A stretch of DNA of 64,000 nucleotides, from the NCBI RefSeq assembly GCF_004005495.1, contig NZ_RZYA01000001.1, positions 744,001 to 808,000 of the forward strand. The letters are read 5' to 3'. Below, one piece after another: positions 31,747-40,297 of the stretch. This DNA is from Streptomyces antnestii. GTDB lineage: Bacteria > Actinomycetota > Actinomycetes > Streptomycetales > Streptomycetaceae. The notes below the pieces were generated by a model. The model had not been told where the DNA came from. It did no database searches and worked only from the letters and a program-made list of their open reading frames with translations. The translations under genes were made by a program, and so were the position numbers. Each line of letters starts with the position of its first letter. Positions within the stretch are counted from its first letter, which is position 1.

Positions 31747-32603
31747 CGCTCACCGACCGGCGGGCCAGGGAGGTGCGGGGCGCGCCGCCGCACGGCCTCG
31801 TCACCCCGCGCCCGCCGTCCCACCGCCCGCGCTCCCGCGCCCACTCCGTCACCGTCCGCGCCCTCGGCCCCGTCGCCCTCCTCGCCCTGTGGTGGGTGGC
31901 GTCGGCGACGGGCCTGCTCACCCCCGACGTCCTGGCCTCGCCGCCCCAAGTCATCGACGCCATCGGGGAGTTGTGGGGCAACGGTCAGCTGCCCGACGCG
32001 CTCGCGACCTCGCTCACCCGCTCCGGCCTCGGCCTCGCCCTGGGACTCGTGACCGGTCTCATCCTCGGCATCACGACCGGCTTCACCCGGCTCGGCGACG
32101 AACTCCTCGACTCGTCCCTGCAGACCCTGCGCACCATCCCGTTCCTGTCCCTGGTCCCGCTGTTCATGGTGTGGTTCGGCATCAACGAGACGGCGAAGAT
32201 CCTCCTCATCGCCGTTGCCACCACCTTCCCCATGTACGTCTCCACCTCCAGCGGCGTCCGCAACACCGACCGCAAACTCGTCGAGGCCATGCGCAGCTTC
32301 GGCATGAGCCGCCTCGGCATCGTCCGCGAGGCCGTCCTGCCCGGCGCCCTGCCCTCGCTCCTCGCCGGCCTGCGCCTGTCGATGACTCTCAGCGTCATCG
32401 CGCTCATCGCCGCCGAGGAGATCAACGCGACGGCCGGCATCGGCTACCTCATGTCCCAGGCGCAGAGCTACGCCCGCACCGACATCCTGGCCGTCTGCAT
32501 CCTCGTCTACGGACTGCTCGGCCTGATCGCCGACGCCGTCGTACGGCTCCTCGAACGCGGACTCATGCCGTGGCGCCGCGCCGGACAGGGAGGCGTCCGA
32601 TGA
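31743..32603 (+). CDS. ABC transporter permease, SsuC-like
   Basis: A 286-residue inner-membrane permease with about six helices. The cytoplasmic loop contains the EAA-type ATPase-contact motif near DRKLVEAMRSFGMSRLGIVR and the following LPGALPSLLAGLRLSM. The first helix region is VRALGPVALLALWWVASATG. The family match is to taurine/sulfonate/nitrate permeases. The ATG at 31743 overlaps the SBP stop; its own stop overlaps the ATPase start, so SBP, permease and ATPase form one coupled unit. Confidence 0.9.
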   Translation: MTLTDRRAREVRGAPPHGLVTPRPPSHRPRSRAHSVTVRALGPVALLALWWVASATGLLTPDVLASPPQVIDAIGELWGNGQLPDALATSLTRSGLGLALGLVTGLILGITTGFTRLGDELLDSSLQTLRTIPFLSLVPLFMVWFGINETAKILLIAVATTFPMYVSTSSGVRNTDRKLVEAMRSFGMSRLGIVREAVLPGALPSLLAGLRLSMTLSVIALIAAEEINATAGIGYLMSQAQSYARTDILAVCILVYGLLGLIADAVVRLLERGLMPWRRAGQGGVR

Positions 32604-33319
32604 GCACCGCGGTCAGCATCACGGGCCTGCGCCGCGTCTTCGGGGAGCGGGCCGTCCTCGACGGGCTCGACCTCACCATCCGCCGGGGCGAGTTCGTCGC
32701 CCTCCTCGGCGCGAGCGGCAGCGGCAAGACGACGCTTCTGCGCATCCTCGGCGCGCTCGACGGGGCCGACGCCGGACAGGTCCTCGTCCCCGAGGCCCGC
32801 ACCGTCGTCTTCCAGGAGCCACGCCTCGTCCCGTCCAAGAAGGTCCTTGCCAACGTGACCGTCGCACTGCCGCGCGGGCAGGCGGCGCGCGGCCTCAAGG
32901 CCCTGTCCGAGGTCGGCCTCGAACGGCACGCGGACGCCTGGCCCGCCACGCTCTCCGGCGGCGAGGCCCAGCGTGTCGCCCTCGCCCGCGCCCTGGTGCG
33001 CGAGCCCGAACTCCTGCTCCTGGACGAGCCGTTCGCCGCCCTCGACGCCCTGACCCGCCTCAAGATGCAGGACCTCGTCGGCGAGCTGTGCCGCGCGCAC
33101 CGCCCCGCCGTCCTCCTCGTCACCCACGACGTGGACGAGGCCGTACGCCTCGCGGACCGCGTCTGCGTCCTGCGCGACGGGCGCCTCGTCACGGACGAGC
33201 CCGTCGCCGTCGACCACCCCCGCGACCCCGGGGACCCCGCTTTCGCCGCCCTCCGCCGGCGCCTCCTCGCCGACCTCGGCGTCCACAGCCGCACCCACGC
33301 AGAAACCGGAGTGATCTGA
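32600..33319 (+). CDS. ABC transporter ATPase, SsuB-like
   Basis: A 239-residue nucleotide-binding protein with Walker A GASGSGKTT, Q-loop VVFQEPRLVP, signature LSGGEAQRVALARAL, Walker B ELLLLDEPFAALD and H-loop LLVTHDVDEA. The order and spacing are normal. It energises the sulfonate importer together with the permease at 31743. The stop (TGA) is directly followed by the ATG of the next gene. Confidence 0.93.
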   Translation: MSTAVSITGLRRVFGERAVLDGLDLTIRRGEFVALLGASGSGKTTLLRILGALDGADAGQVLVPEARTVVFQEPRLVPSKKVLANVTVALPRGQAARGLKALSEVGLERHADAWPATLSGGEAQRVALARALVREPELLLLDEPFAALDALTRLKMQDLVGELCRAHRPAVLLVTHDVDEAVRLADRVCVLRDGRLVTDEPVAVDHPRDPGDPAFAALRRRLLADLGVHSRTHAETGVI

Positions 33320-34186
33320 ATGACCATCACCATCGGCGTCCACAACAGCAACCCGTCGCTCTACTACCTCTCCCGCCTGGACTACGCCCAGCAGGAACTC
33401 GCGGCCGTCGGCGAGAGCGCCATCTTCCACTCCTACGTCAACGGGGTCCGCACCGGCGAACTCCTCACCGAGGGCGTCATCGACTTCGGCGGCACCGGCT
33501 CGACCCCGCCCGTCACCGCGCAGGCCGCGGGCCACGACATCGTCTACACGGCCGTCTCCGCGCCCCGCCCCGACCACGGAGCGCTCCTCGTCCCCGACGA
33601 CAGCCCGGTCCGCACGGTCGCCGACCTCAAGGGCGGCACCGTCCACCTCGCCATCGGCTCCTGGCAGACCCACCTCGTCGCCAAGGCCCTGGACGACGCG
33701 GGCCTCTCGTACGCCACCGACATCACCCCCGTGCGCGGCGACGAGAACAGCGAGAAGCTGCTGCGTTCCGGAGAGATCACCGCCTGGGTAGCGCAGGGCG
33801 CCCAGCTCGTCGCGGCCCTGCGCACGGGCGGCGTCCGCGTCGTCGTCCGCACCGGCGACGTCATCTCCGACCGGTCCGTCTTCTTCACCCGCCGTGACCT
33901 CGCCGAGCAGCGCCCCGAGGTGATCGACGCCCTGACCCGCGCTCTGCAGCGCGCCGACGACTGGGCGAAGGAGCACCCGCGCGAGGCCGCCGAGATCGCC
34001 GCCGAGCACCAGGGCGGCACGGCACAGGACTGGGAGACGGCGCTGCGCGCGCTGCCCTGGCGGATCGAGCCGGTCACGGACGCGTTCCTCGCCGAGCAGC
34101 AGCAGGGCGCGGACGTCTTCCACCGCACCGGGTTCATCGAGCGCGCCGTCACCGTCGCGCACGCCGTGGCGCGGAAGGCGGTCTGA
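33320..34186 (+). CDS. SsuA-like binding protein without signal peptide (288 aa)
   Basis: The protein starts at once with MTITIGVHNSNPSLYYLSRL and has no signal sequence or lipobox, although the rest is an SsuA/nitrate-binding fold (LLTEGVIDFGGTGSTPPVTA, TVADLKGGTVHLAIGSWQTH, ITAWVAQGAQLVAALRTGG). It is shorter than the lipoprotein at 30730. It begins one base after the ATPase stop and is followed 5 bp later by the SsuD-like gene. A cytoplasmic SBP-like partner for an enzyme or a sulfur-compound sensor are both possible. Like the DszB-like protein it may be an enzyme built on an SBP fold, but the DszB-type Cys motif is absent. Confidence 0.75.
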   Translation: MTITIGVHNSNPSLYYLSRLDYAQQELAAVGESAIFHSYVNGVRTGELLTEGVIDFGGTGSTPPVTAQAAGHDIVYTAVSAPRPDHGALLVPDDSPVRTVADLKGGTVHLAIGSWQTHLVAKALDDAGLSYATDITPVRGDENSEKLLRSGEITAWVAQGAQLVAALRTGGVRVVVRTGDVISDRSVFFTRRDLAEQRPEVIDALTRALQRADDWAKEHPREAAEIAAEHQGGTAQDWETALRALPWRIEPVTDAFLAEQQQGADVFHRTGFIERAVTVAHAVARKAV

Positions 34187-34191
34187 CCGCC

Positions 34192-35319
34192 GTGCCCGCT
34201 CCCGAAGTCCTCTGGTACATCATCCCGCGCGAGGGCGCCTACCCCTGGGAGCCGGACGGCCGCAGGCAGGTCGACCTCGGCTATCTGAGCCACCTGGCCG
34301 CAACCGTCGAACGCCTGGGCTTCACCGGCGCGCTCCTCGCCACCGACCTCTACGACGTCTGGCCCCTGGGCAGCGCCCTCGCGGCCTCGACGAGCACCGC
34401 GTTCAAGCCCCTCCTCGCCGTCCACCCCGGACTGATCTCGCCGACCCTCCTCGCCAAGATGGCGCTCAGCTTCGACACCCTCTTCGGCGGCCGCCTCCGC
34501 TTCAACGTCGTCAACGGCTCGACAAAGTCCCTCCAGGAGTACGGCCTCCACGTCGGGCACGACGAGCGCTACGAACTGAGCGCCGAGTACTGGTCGATCG
34601 TGAAGCGGCTCACCGCCGGCGAGATCTTCGACCACAAGGGCCGCTTCTACGACCTGAAGGACGCGGGCGCCTCCTTCAGGGACCTGAAGCCCGTCCAGGA
34701 CCCGCACGTCCCGCTGTGGTTCGGCGGCTCGTCCGCGCCCGGCATCGAGATGGCCGCCGAACACGTCGACGTCTATCTGACCTGGGGCGAACCCCCGCAT
34801 CTGCTCAAGGAGAAGCTGGACCGCGTCCGTGAGCGCGCCGCCGCGTACGGCCGCACCCTGCGCGTCGGCCTGCGCCTCCACCTCATCGTCCGCGACACCG
34901 AGGACGAGGCATGGGCGGCGGCCGACCGGCTCCTCGACGTCACCTCCGAGGCCACCTACCGGCGTCAGCTCGGCGACCGGGTGGGCGAGGACGGGGTCGG
35001 CTGGCAGCGCCAGTTCCGCCAGCACGGCGGCAAAGTCCCGGCCCGCGCACGGGAGTTGGAGACCCACCCGAACCTCTGGCCCGGCATGAGCCTGTTCCGC
35101 CCGGGCCCCGGCACCGCGGTCGTCGGCTCGACGGCCCAGGTCGTCGAGAGGCTGGAGGAGTACCAGGACCTGGGCGTCGACACGTTCATTCTCTCCGGCA
35201 ACCCGCTCCTGGAGGAGGCGTACCGCGTGGCCGAGACGGTCCTCCCGGCCCTTGGCGTGGTGAGGGGGTGGACCGGCGCGGGATGTACACCACGGGGTAG
35301 GGAAGGGATCATCACGTAG
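34192..35319 (+). CDS. FMNH2-dependent alkanesulfonate monooxygenase (SsuD-like)
   Basis: A 375-residue LLM-class flavin monooxygenase. Conserved elements are LGFTGALLATDLYDVWPLGS, then GGRLRFNVVNGSTKSLQEYG (the FMN/substrate barrel strand), HDERYELSAEYWSIVKRL and PLWFGGSSAPGIEMAAEHVD. This pattern matches SsuD, which releases sulfite from alkanesulfonates with reduced flavin. A few extra residues (RGWTGAGCTPRGREGIIT) extend the C-terminus. The GTG at 34192 follows the preceding gene by 5 bp. No flavin reductase gene is seen in this operon, so FMNH2 must come from elsewhere. Other members of the class act on sulfones, which remain possible substrates. Confidence 0.88.
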   Translation: MPAPEVLWYIIPREGAYPWEPDGRRQVDLGYLSHLAATVERLGFTGALLATDLYDVWPLGSALAASTSTAFKPLLAVHPGLISPTLLAKMALSFDTLFGGRLRFNVVNGSTKSLQEYGLHVGHDERYELSAEYWSIVKRLTAGEIFDHKGRFYDLKDAGASFRDLKPVQDPHVPLWFGGSSAPGIEMAAEHVDVYLTWGEPPHLLKEKLDRVRERAAAYGRTLRVGLRLHLIVRDTEDEAWAAADRLLDVTSEATYRRQLGDRVGEDGVGWQRQFRQHGGKVPARARELETHPNLWPGMSLFRPGPGTAVVGSTAQVVERLEEYQDLGVDTFILSGNPLLEEAYRVAETVLPALGVVRGWTGAGCTPRGREGIIT

Positions 35320-35348
35320 CGCACCAACCACCCACCCCGGGAGTCGAG

Positions 35349-36932
35349 TTGAGCAAGGACAGCGAATACGACTACGTCATCGTCGGGGCCGGGTCGGCCG
35401 GCTGTGTGCTGGCCGCGCGGCTGTCCGAGGACCCGTCCGTGCGCGTCGCGCTCGTCGAGTCGGGCCCGCGCGACCGCAAGGCCGAGATCCATATCCCGGC
35501 GGCGTTCCCCAAGCTGTTCCGGACGCCGTACGACTGGGACTACTCGACCGCGAAGCAGCCCGCGCTCGACGGCCGCGAGCTGTACTGGCCGCGCGGACAC
35601 ATGCTCGGCGGCTCCTCCTCGATGAACGCCATGATGTGGGTGCGCGGCCACCGGGACGACTACGACGCGTGGGGCGAGGCCGCCGGCGAGGAGTGGGCGT
35701 ACGACCGGTTCGTGCGCTACTTCCAGCGGGCCGAACGCTGGGCGGGCGCCCCCGACTCCGTGCACGGCACGCTCGGACCGCTGTGGATCTCGCCGCCGCG
35801 CGACCCGAACGTGACGACGGCCGCGTTCCTCGACGCCTGCCGCGCCGCGGGCCTGAAGGAGTCGGCGGAGCTGAACCACCCCGACCACAGCGGCTTCGCG
35901 CTCACCCCGCTCAACCAGCGCCGCGGCCGCCGGTGGAGCGCCGCCGACGGCTACCTGAAACCGGCCGCGCGCCGCCCCAACCTGCACATCCTCACCGACG
36001 CCCGCGTCACCCGGCTCGACTTCGACGGCACCCGCGCGGCCGGCGTCGTCGCCGAGGGCGTCCCGGGCATCCTGCGCGCCCGCCGCGAGGTGATCCTCAG
36101 CGCGGGCGCCATCGGCTCCCCGCAGCTGCTCCAGCAGGCGGGCGTCGGCGACCCCGAGCAGCTCGCCGCGGCCGGCATCGACGTGCGGGTCGCGTCGCCC
36201 GACGTGGGCCGGCACCTCCAGGACCACCTCTCCTTCGCGGTCACCATGCGCTGCCCGCGGCCCGTCACGCTCACCGGCGCCGACTCGCTCACCAACGTGG
36301 GCCGCTTCCTGCTCTCCGGCCGCGGACCGCTCACCTCGAACGTCGGCGAGGCGGTCGCCTTCATCCGGAGCCGCCCCGAACTCGCCGCGCCCGACATCGA
36401 GTTGATCCACGCGCCCGTGCCGTTCGTCAACCACGGACTCACGCCGCCGGACGAACACGGCATCACCATCGGGGTCGTCCTCCTCCAGCCCGAGAGCCGG
36501 GGCCGCATCACCCCGGGCGGGCCGGGTCCCACGGCGGCGCCCGTCATCGACCCGGGCTATCTCACCCGGGACGAGGACCTGCGCACACTCGTCGCGGGAG
36601 TACGGCGCGCCGAGGAACTCTTCACGTCCAAGGCGCTCACCCCGTACGCCGACGGGCCTCTCGCGCCGTATCCGGGGATCGTGGACGACGACGAGCTCAC
36701 GCGGGTGATCCGGGCGGGCGCCGAGACGCTCTACCACCCGGTCGGCACCTGCCGCATGGGCGCCGACGACGGCTCGGTGACGGACCCGCGCCTGCGGGTC
36801 AGGGGAGTGAACGCCCTGCGGGTCGTCGACGCCTCGGTGATGCCGCGCATCACGCGCGGCCACACGCACGCCCCGACCGTCGCCCTCGCGGAGAAGGCGG
36901 CCGAACTCATCCGCGAGGACGCCGGGGCGTGA
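35349..36932 (+). CDS. GMC-family FAD oxidoreductase (choline dehydrogenase-like)
   Basis: A 527-residue flavoenzyme. The FAD-binding motif is DYVIVGAGSAGCVLAARLSE (residues 8-27). The GMC signatures follow, RGHMLGGSSSMNAMMWVRGH and SAGAIGSPQLLQQAGVGDP. The catalytic pair is in LYHPVGTCRMG (His) and the C-terminal GHTHAPTVALAEKAA region. The start is a TTG at 35349 after GGGAG. It oxidises an alcohol to an aldehyde; BetA-like activity on choline is only one option. It lies 29 bp after the SsuD-like gene and may be the last operon gene. Confidence 0.88.
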   Translation: MSKDSEYDYVIVGAGSAGCVLAARLSEDPSVRVALVESGPRDRKAEIHIPAAFPKLFRTPYDWDYSTAKQPALDGRELYWPRGHMLGGSSSMNAMMWVRGHRDDYDAWGEAAGEEWAYDRFVRYFQRAERWAGAPDSVHGTLGPLWISPPRDPNVTTAAFLDACRAAGLKESAELNHPDHSGFALTPLNQRRGRRWSAADGYLKPAARRPNLHILTDARVTRLDFDGTRAAGVVAEGVPGILRARREVILSAGAIGSPQLLQQAGVGDPEQLAAAGIDVRVASPDVGRHLQDHLSFAVTMRCPRPVTLTGADSLTNVGRFLLSGRGPLTSNVGEAVAFIRSRPELAAPDIELIHAPVPFVNHGLTPPDEHGITIGVVLLQPESRGRITPGGPGPTAAPVIDPGYLTRDEDLRTLVAGVRRAEELFTSKALTPYADGPLAPYPGIVDDDELTRVIRAGAETLYHPVGTCRMGADDGSVTDPRLRVRGVNALRVVDASVMPRITRGHTHAPTVALAEKAAELIREDAGA

Positions 36933-37073
36933 GCCGTGCGGGGACCTGGGAGCCCACGCCGTCGGATGACGTCGGTGGCGTGTGGAACGGCCATTGTCAG
37001 TGGGCGGTGGAAGACTCGGTGAGGCAGACAACGGGACCCCTGCAAGGGGGGCACCCTCAACGAGGAGGGCACC

Positions 37074-37865
37074 ATGCTCACCACCCGTTACGTCGACGGC
37101 TCACCGAACTGGCTGGATCTCGCGACCCCTGATCTGGACGCGGCCGTCTCCTTCTACAGCGGGCTCTTCGGCTGGCAGTTCCAGTCGGGCGGCCCCGAGG
37201 TCGGCGGCTACGGCCTCTTTCAGCTCGACGGCAAGAGCGTCGCCGGCGCGATGACCGTCACGCCCGACCAGGCCCCGCCGTCCTGGACGGTCTACTTCCA
37301 GACGCAGGACACCGACGCGACCGTGCGGGCCGCCGAGCAGGCCGGCGGGTCCACCCCGTACAAGCCGATGGACGTCTTGGACCTGGGCCGCATGGCCGTC
37401 CTCGCCGACCGGGCGGGCGCGCTCTTCGGCCTCTGGCAGCCCGGCCGGAACAAGGGCCTCGACCTCGCCACCGAGGACTTCTCGCTCAACTGGATCGAGC
37501 TGTACGCCCCCGACGTCGACGAGGCCAAGGAGTTCTACCGCTCGGTGTTCGGCTGGGGCACGTTCGACGTGCCGTTCCCCGGCGGCATCTATACGACGGT
37601 CAACCCGGCCGGCACCGGCGCGGACGACATGTTCGGCGGCATGGTCACGCTCCGCGACGACCCCGCGGAGTCCGACATTGGCGCGCACTGGATGCCGTAC
37701 TTCCATGTGCCGGACGTCGACGCGATCGCCGACCGGACGCGGGAGCTGAAGGGCGCCGTGCGCCTCGAACCCACGAGCCTGCCGGGCGTCGGCCGCATCG
37801 CCAAGATCACCGACCCGCAGGGCGCCCGTTTCGCGGTCATCAAGGGAGACCCGAACCAGACCTGA
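37074..37865 (+). CDS. VOC (glyoxalase-like) protein with two domains (263 aa)
   Basis: Two vicinal-oxygen-chelate modules in tandem. The first (about 1-125) has GSPNWLDLATPDLDAAVSFY and GLFGWQFQSG, and the second (about 135-263) has FSLNWIELYAPDVDEAKEFY and SVFGWGTFDVPFPGG. Both end in a final beta strand with DPQGARFAV or AGALFGLWQP. Metal residues are not obvious from the pattern, so enzyme or binding function is open. The protein is a typical stand-alone Streptomyces VOC protein. Confidence 0.85.
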   Translation: MLTTRYVDGSPNWLDLATPDLDAAVSFYSGLFGWQFQSGGPEVGGYGLFQLDGKSVAGAMTVTPDQAPPSWTVYFQTQDTDATVRAAEQAGGSTPYKPMDVLDLGRMAVLADRAGALFGLWQPGRNKGLDLATEDFSLNWIELYAPDVDEAKEFYRSVFGWGTFDVPFPGGIYTTVNPAGTGADDMFGGMVTLRDDPAESDIGAHWMPYFHVPDVDAIADRTRELKGAVRLEPTSLPGVGRIAKITDPQGARFAVIKGDPNQT

Positions 37866-37967
37866 GCCGCGTCGCGACCGCGTCGCGACCGTGTCGGGAT
37901 CCGTCCGGCGCGCCGCGTTGATCAGTCGTTGATCGTCTGTTTTTCGCCGTGCGGCACGATCGGCGGC

Positions 37968-38225
37968 ATGTACTCGAACAACACGCTGCGCCCCGTCACG
38001 CCCGTCCCGCCCGTCCCTTCCTGGCAGGACGCGGCGCTGTGCGCCCAGACGGGCGGTGACTTCTTCTTCCCCGAGCCCGGCAGCTCCGTGCGCGAGGCGA
38101 AGAGCATCTGCGGCCTGTGCGAGATCCGCACGGCCTGCCTGGACTACGCACTCGCCAACGACGAACGCTTCGGCGTCTGGGGCGGCCTCTCCGAGAAGGA
38201 GCGGCTCCAGCTGCGGCGCGGCTGA
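37968..38225 (+). CDS. WhiB-family iron-sulfur regulator (85 aa)
   Basis: A small Wbl protein with the four conserved Cys (Cys25, then Cys48 and Cys51 in ICGLC, then Cys57 in TACLDY) that hold a [4Fe-4S] cluster. The turn GVWGGLSEKER (69-79) and a basic C-terminus complete the fold. The ATG at 37968 is the only start that keeps normal Wbl length; the upstream frame is not conserved in type. Wbl proteins act with sigma factors to control development, redox responses and antibiotic resistance. The position beside the laccase/IclR region resembles the WblH-type locus of Streptomyces from memory, but I do not assign the paralogue. It converges with the desaturase gene over a strong hairpin. Confidence 0.93.
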   Translation: MYSNNTLRPVTPVPPVPSWQDAALCAQTGGDFFFPEPGSSVREAKSICGLCEIRTACLDYALANDERFGVWGGLSEKERLQLRRG

Positions 38226-38230
38226 CACAC

Positions 38231-38266
38231 GTACGCGCTCCCGGGCCGGGGCCCGGGAGCGCGTAC
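38231..38266. terminator. Perfect bidirectional stem-loop between wbl and desaturase genes
   Basis: Two 16-base arms (38231-38246 and 38251-38266) pair perfectly around a CGGG loop, between the WhiB-like stop at 38223-38225 and the leftward desaturase stop at 38281. Confidence 0.85.
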
Positions 38267-38280
38267 GGAAGAGGCGGGGG

Positions 38281-39258
38281 TCAGTGCCCGGCGCGGGCCG
38301 CCATGCGGGCCTTGCGGGCCGCCAGCTTCTCGTCGAACTTGGCGGCCTCGCTGTCCAGGCCGCCCATGTACAGGCCGAGCTCCTCCTGGGCCTTGAGACC
38401 CTCCGGGCCGAGCCCGTCGATCTCCAGGACCTTCAGGAAGCGCAGCACGGGCTGGATCACGTCGTCGTGGTGGATGCGCATGTTGTAGATCTCGCCGATG
38501 GCCATCTGCGCGGCGGCGCGCTCGAAGCCGGGCATGCCGTGTCCGGGCATCCGGAAGTTGACGACGACGTCGCGCACGGCCTGCATCGTGAGGTCGGGGG
38601 CGAGCTCGAAGGCGGCGCCGAGCAGGTTCCGGTAGAAGACCATGTGCAGGTTCTCGTCGGTCGCGATGCGCGCCAGCATGCGGTCGCAGACCGGGTCGCC
38701 CGACTGGTGGCCGGTGTTGCGGTGCGAGACGCGGGTCGCGAGCTCCTGGAAGGCGACGTACGCGACCGAGTGCAGCATCGAGTGCCGGTTGTCGGACTCG
38801 AAGCCCTCCGCCATGTGCGCCATCCGGAACTGCTCCAGCTGGTCCGGGTCGACGGCGCGGGAGGCGAGCAGGTAGTCGCGCATCACGATGCCGTGGCGGC
38901 CCTCCTCGGCGGTCCAGCGGTGCACCCAGGTGCCCCAGGCGCCGTCGCGGCCGAACAGGGTGGCGATCTCGTGGTGGTAGCTGGGGAGGTTGTCCTCGGT
39001 CAGCAGGTTGACGACGAGAGCGATCCGGCCGACCTCGGTGACCTTGGACTGGTCCTTCGCCCAGGCCTCGCCGTCCTCGAAGAAGCCGGGGAAGTTCCGG
39101 GCGTCGGCCCACGGCACGTACTCGTGCGGCATCCAGTCCTTGGCCACCTTGAGGTGGCGGTTCAGTTCCTGCTCGACCACTTCCTCCAGCGCGTACAGCA
39201 GCTGGGCGTCGGTCCAGGTGGAGGACGAGCTGCCGAGGTGGGGAGAGGTGATGGTCAC
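38281..39258 (-). CDS. Acyl-ACP desaturase (ferritin-like di-iron)
   Basis: A 325-residue soluble stearoyl-ACP-type desaturase that introduces a cis double bond into fatty acyl chains. The di-iron motifs are TAEEGRH (residues 116-122) and DENLHM in the second helix pair, with TEDNLPSYHHE as the ACP-side helix. The N-terminal VVEQELNRHLKVAKDWMPHE also fits. The GTG at 39258 has TGGAG upstream, and a longer in-frame start is not needed. Palindromic operator sequences at 39320-39356 suggest control by a TetR-type repressor of fatty-acid genes. Confidence 0.92.
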   Translation of the reverse strand: MTITSPHLGSSSSTWTDAQLLYALEEVVEQELNRHLKVAKDWMPHEYVPWADARNFPGFFEDGEAWAKDQSKVTEVGRIALVVNLLTEDNLPSYHHEIATLFGRDGAWGTWVHRWTAEEGRHGIVMRDYLLASRAVDPDQLEQFRMAHMAEGFESDNRHSMLHSVAYVAFQELATRVSHRNTGHQSGDPVCDRMLARIATDENLHMVFYRNLLGAAFELAPDLTMQAVRDVVVNFRMPGHGMPGFERAAAQMAIGEIYNMRIHHDDVIQPVLRFLKVLEIDGLGPEGLKAQEELGLYMGGLDSEAAKFDEKLAARKARMAARAGH

Positions 39259-39319
39259 GAGGGCTCCAGAGGGGGACGGGAGTAGTGCGAAGACACGAAA
39301 CGCAGGCACGAGCGGATGT

Positions 39320-39356
39320 ACCTACGGTGTCGTAGGTTACGTTGCCGTAGGTTAAA
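39320..39356. promoter_or_regulatory. Operator palindromes upstream of the acyl-ACP desaturase gene
   Basis: ACCTACG-GTGT-CGTAGGT (39320-39337) is a perfect 7-bp inverted repeat around 4 bases. A second, imperfect copy (lower-strand reading TAACCTACGGCAACGTAAC) starts at about 39338. The pair lies 62-98 bp before the desaturase start. From memory, CCTACGG-CCGTAGG palindromes occur before Streptomyces fatty-acid desaturase genes as TetR-type sites. Confidence 0.65.
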
Positions 39357-39514
39357 CCCTCTGTAAAGGGCCCCCCGGAATCGGCCCCTCCGTCCTCACC
39401 TGCCTCTATGGCCCCATTGCGCCTCAGAAACACAGCTCGTGGAGTCGGACTGAGAGGCACGTCACACAGCGGTACGCGAATTATCGTGAGCCCCACCCCC
39501 AGGAGGAGGCGCTC

Positions 39515-40195
39515 GTGCCCCACGGCTCGCTCTCGCTGCCCGCCCGGCTCTTCCTGCTGGGCTTCGACACCTCGAAGGGCCAGGTCTCCGACGCCCCCGA
39601 CCTGGCGCTCGCCGTACGCGCCGCGGCCCTCGCCGAACTCGCCGGGCGCCGCATGATCAGCGATGTGGACGGTGTCGTCACACCGGTCCTCGGCGCCCGC
39701 ACCGGCGACCCCGTACTCGACGAACTGATGGAGCTCGCCGAGGAGTCGAGGCCGCGCACCTGGCGCACCTGGATCCGCTACCGCTCCGACGCCGCTCTCG
39801 GCACCGTGCGCCGCCGGCTCGCCACCGAGGGGTACCTCTCGCGGGAGCGCAAGCGCGTCCTCGGAGTGTTCCCGGTGACCCGCTACCGCCTGGCACGCGC
39901 CGAATACGTCGAGGTGCTGCGGGCCGAGGTGCTCGGCGCCCTCGCAGGGCCTCTGCCCGTCGGCCAGGTGGACCGGGACGACGCGGTCCTCGCCGTGCTC
40001 GCCACCGTCGGCGAACTGAGCGCGCCGGTCTCCGGCCCCGGCCGGCGCGCGCACCGGGACCGCCTCGACGACCTCGTCGTCCACGCGGGCGACGCGTCCC
40101 CCGAACTGGCGGAGGCGATGGACGACATCCGCACCGCGCTGGCCTCGGCCGTCGAGGCGGCGGAGGCGGCCCGTGCGGCGGGTGACGGTGGCTGA
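39515..40195 (+). CDS. GPP34 (Golgi phosphoprotein 3-like) family protein (226 aa)
   Basis: The GTG at 39515 follows AGGAGGAGG. The all-helical sequence begins SLSLPARLFLLGFDTSKGQV, then has ALAELAGRRMISDVDGVVTP and a central TVRRRLATEGYLSRERKRVL, all as in the GPP34 family. Eukaryotic members bind phosphatidylinositol phosphate. Actinobacterial ones are numerous, often near developmental genes, and have no proven role. It is divergent from the desaturase gene. Confidence 0.85.
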   Translation: MPHGSLSLPARLFLLGFDTSKGQVSDAPDLALAVRAAALAELAGRRMISDVDGVVTPVLGARTGDPVLDELMELAEESRPRTWRTWIRYRSDAALGTVRRRLATEGYLSRERKRVLGVFPVTRYRLARAEYVEVLRAEVLGALAGPLPVGQVDRDDAVLAVLATVGELSAPVSGPGRRAHRDRLDDLVVHAGDASPELAEAMDDIRTALASAVEAAEAARAAGDGG

Positions 40196-40297
40196 ACGGG
40201 CCCTGTGATGCGGAGACCGCGGCGTTCCGCTCCGCCGAGTGCGTAGATGTCGGATTCTCGCCGGACGCTGCGCGGTCCGCCTGGTTGGCTGTGCCGC

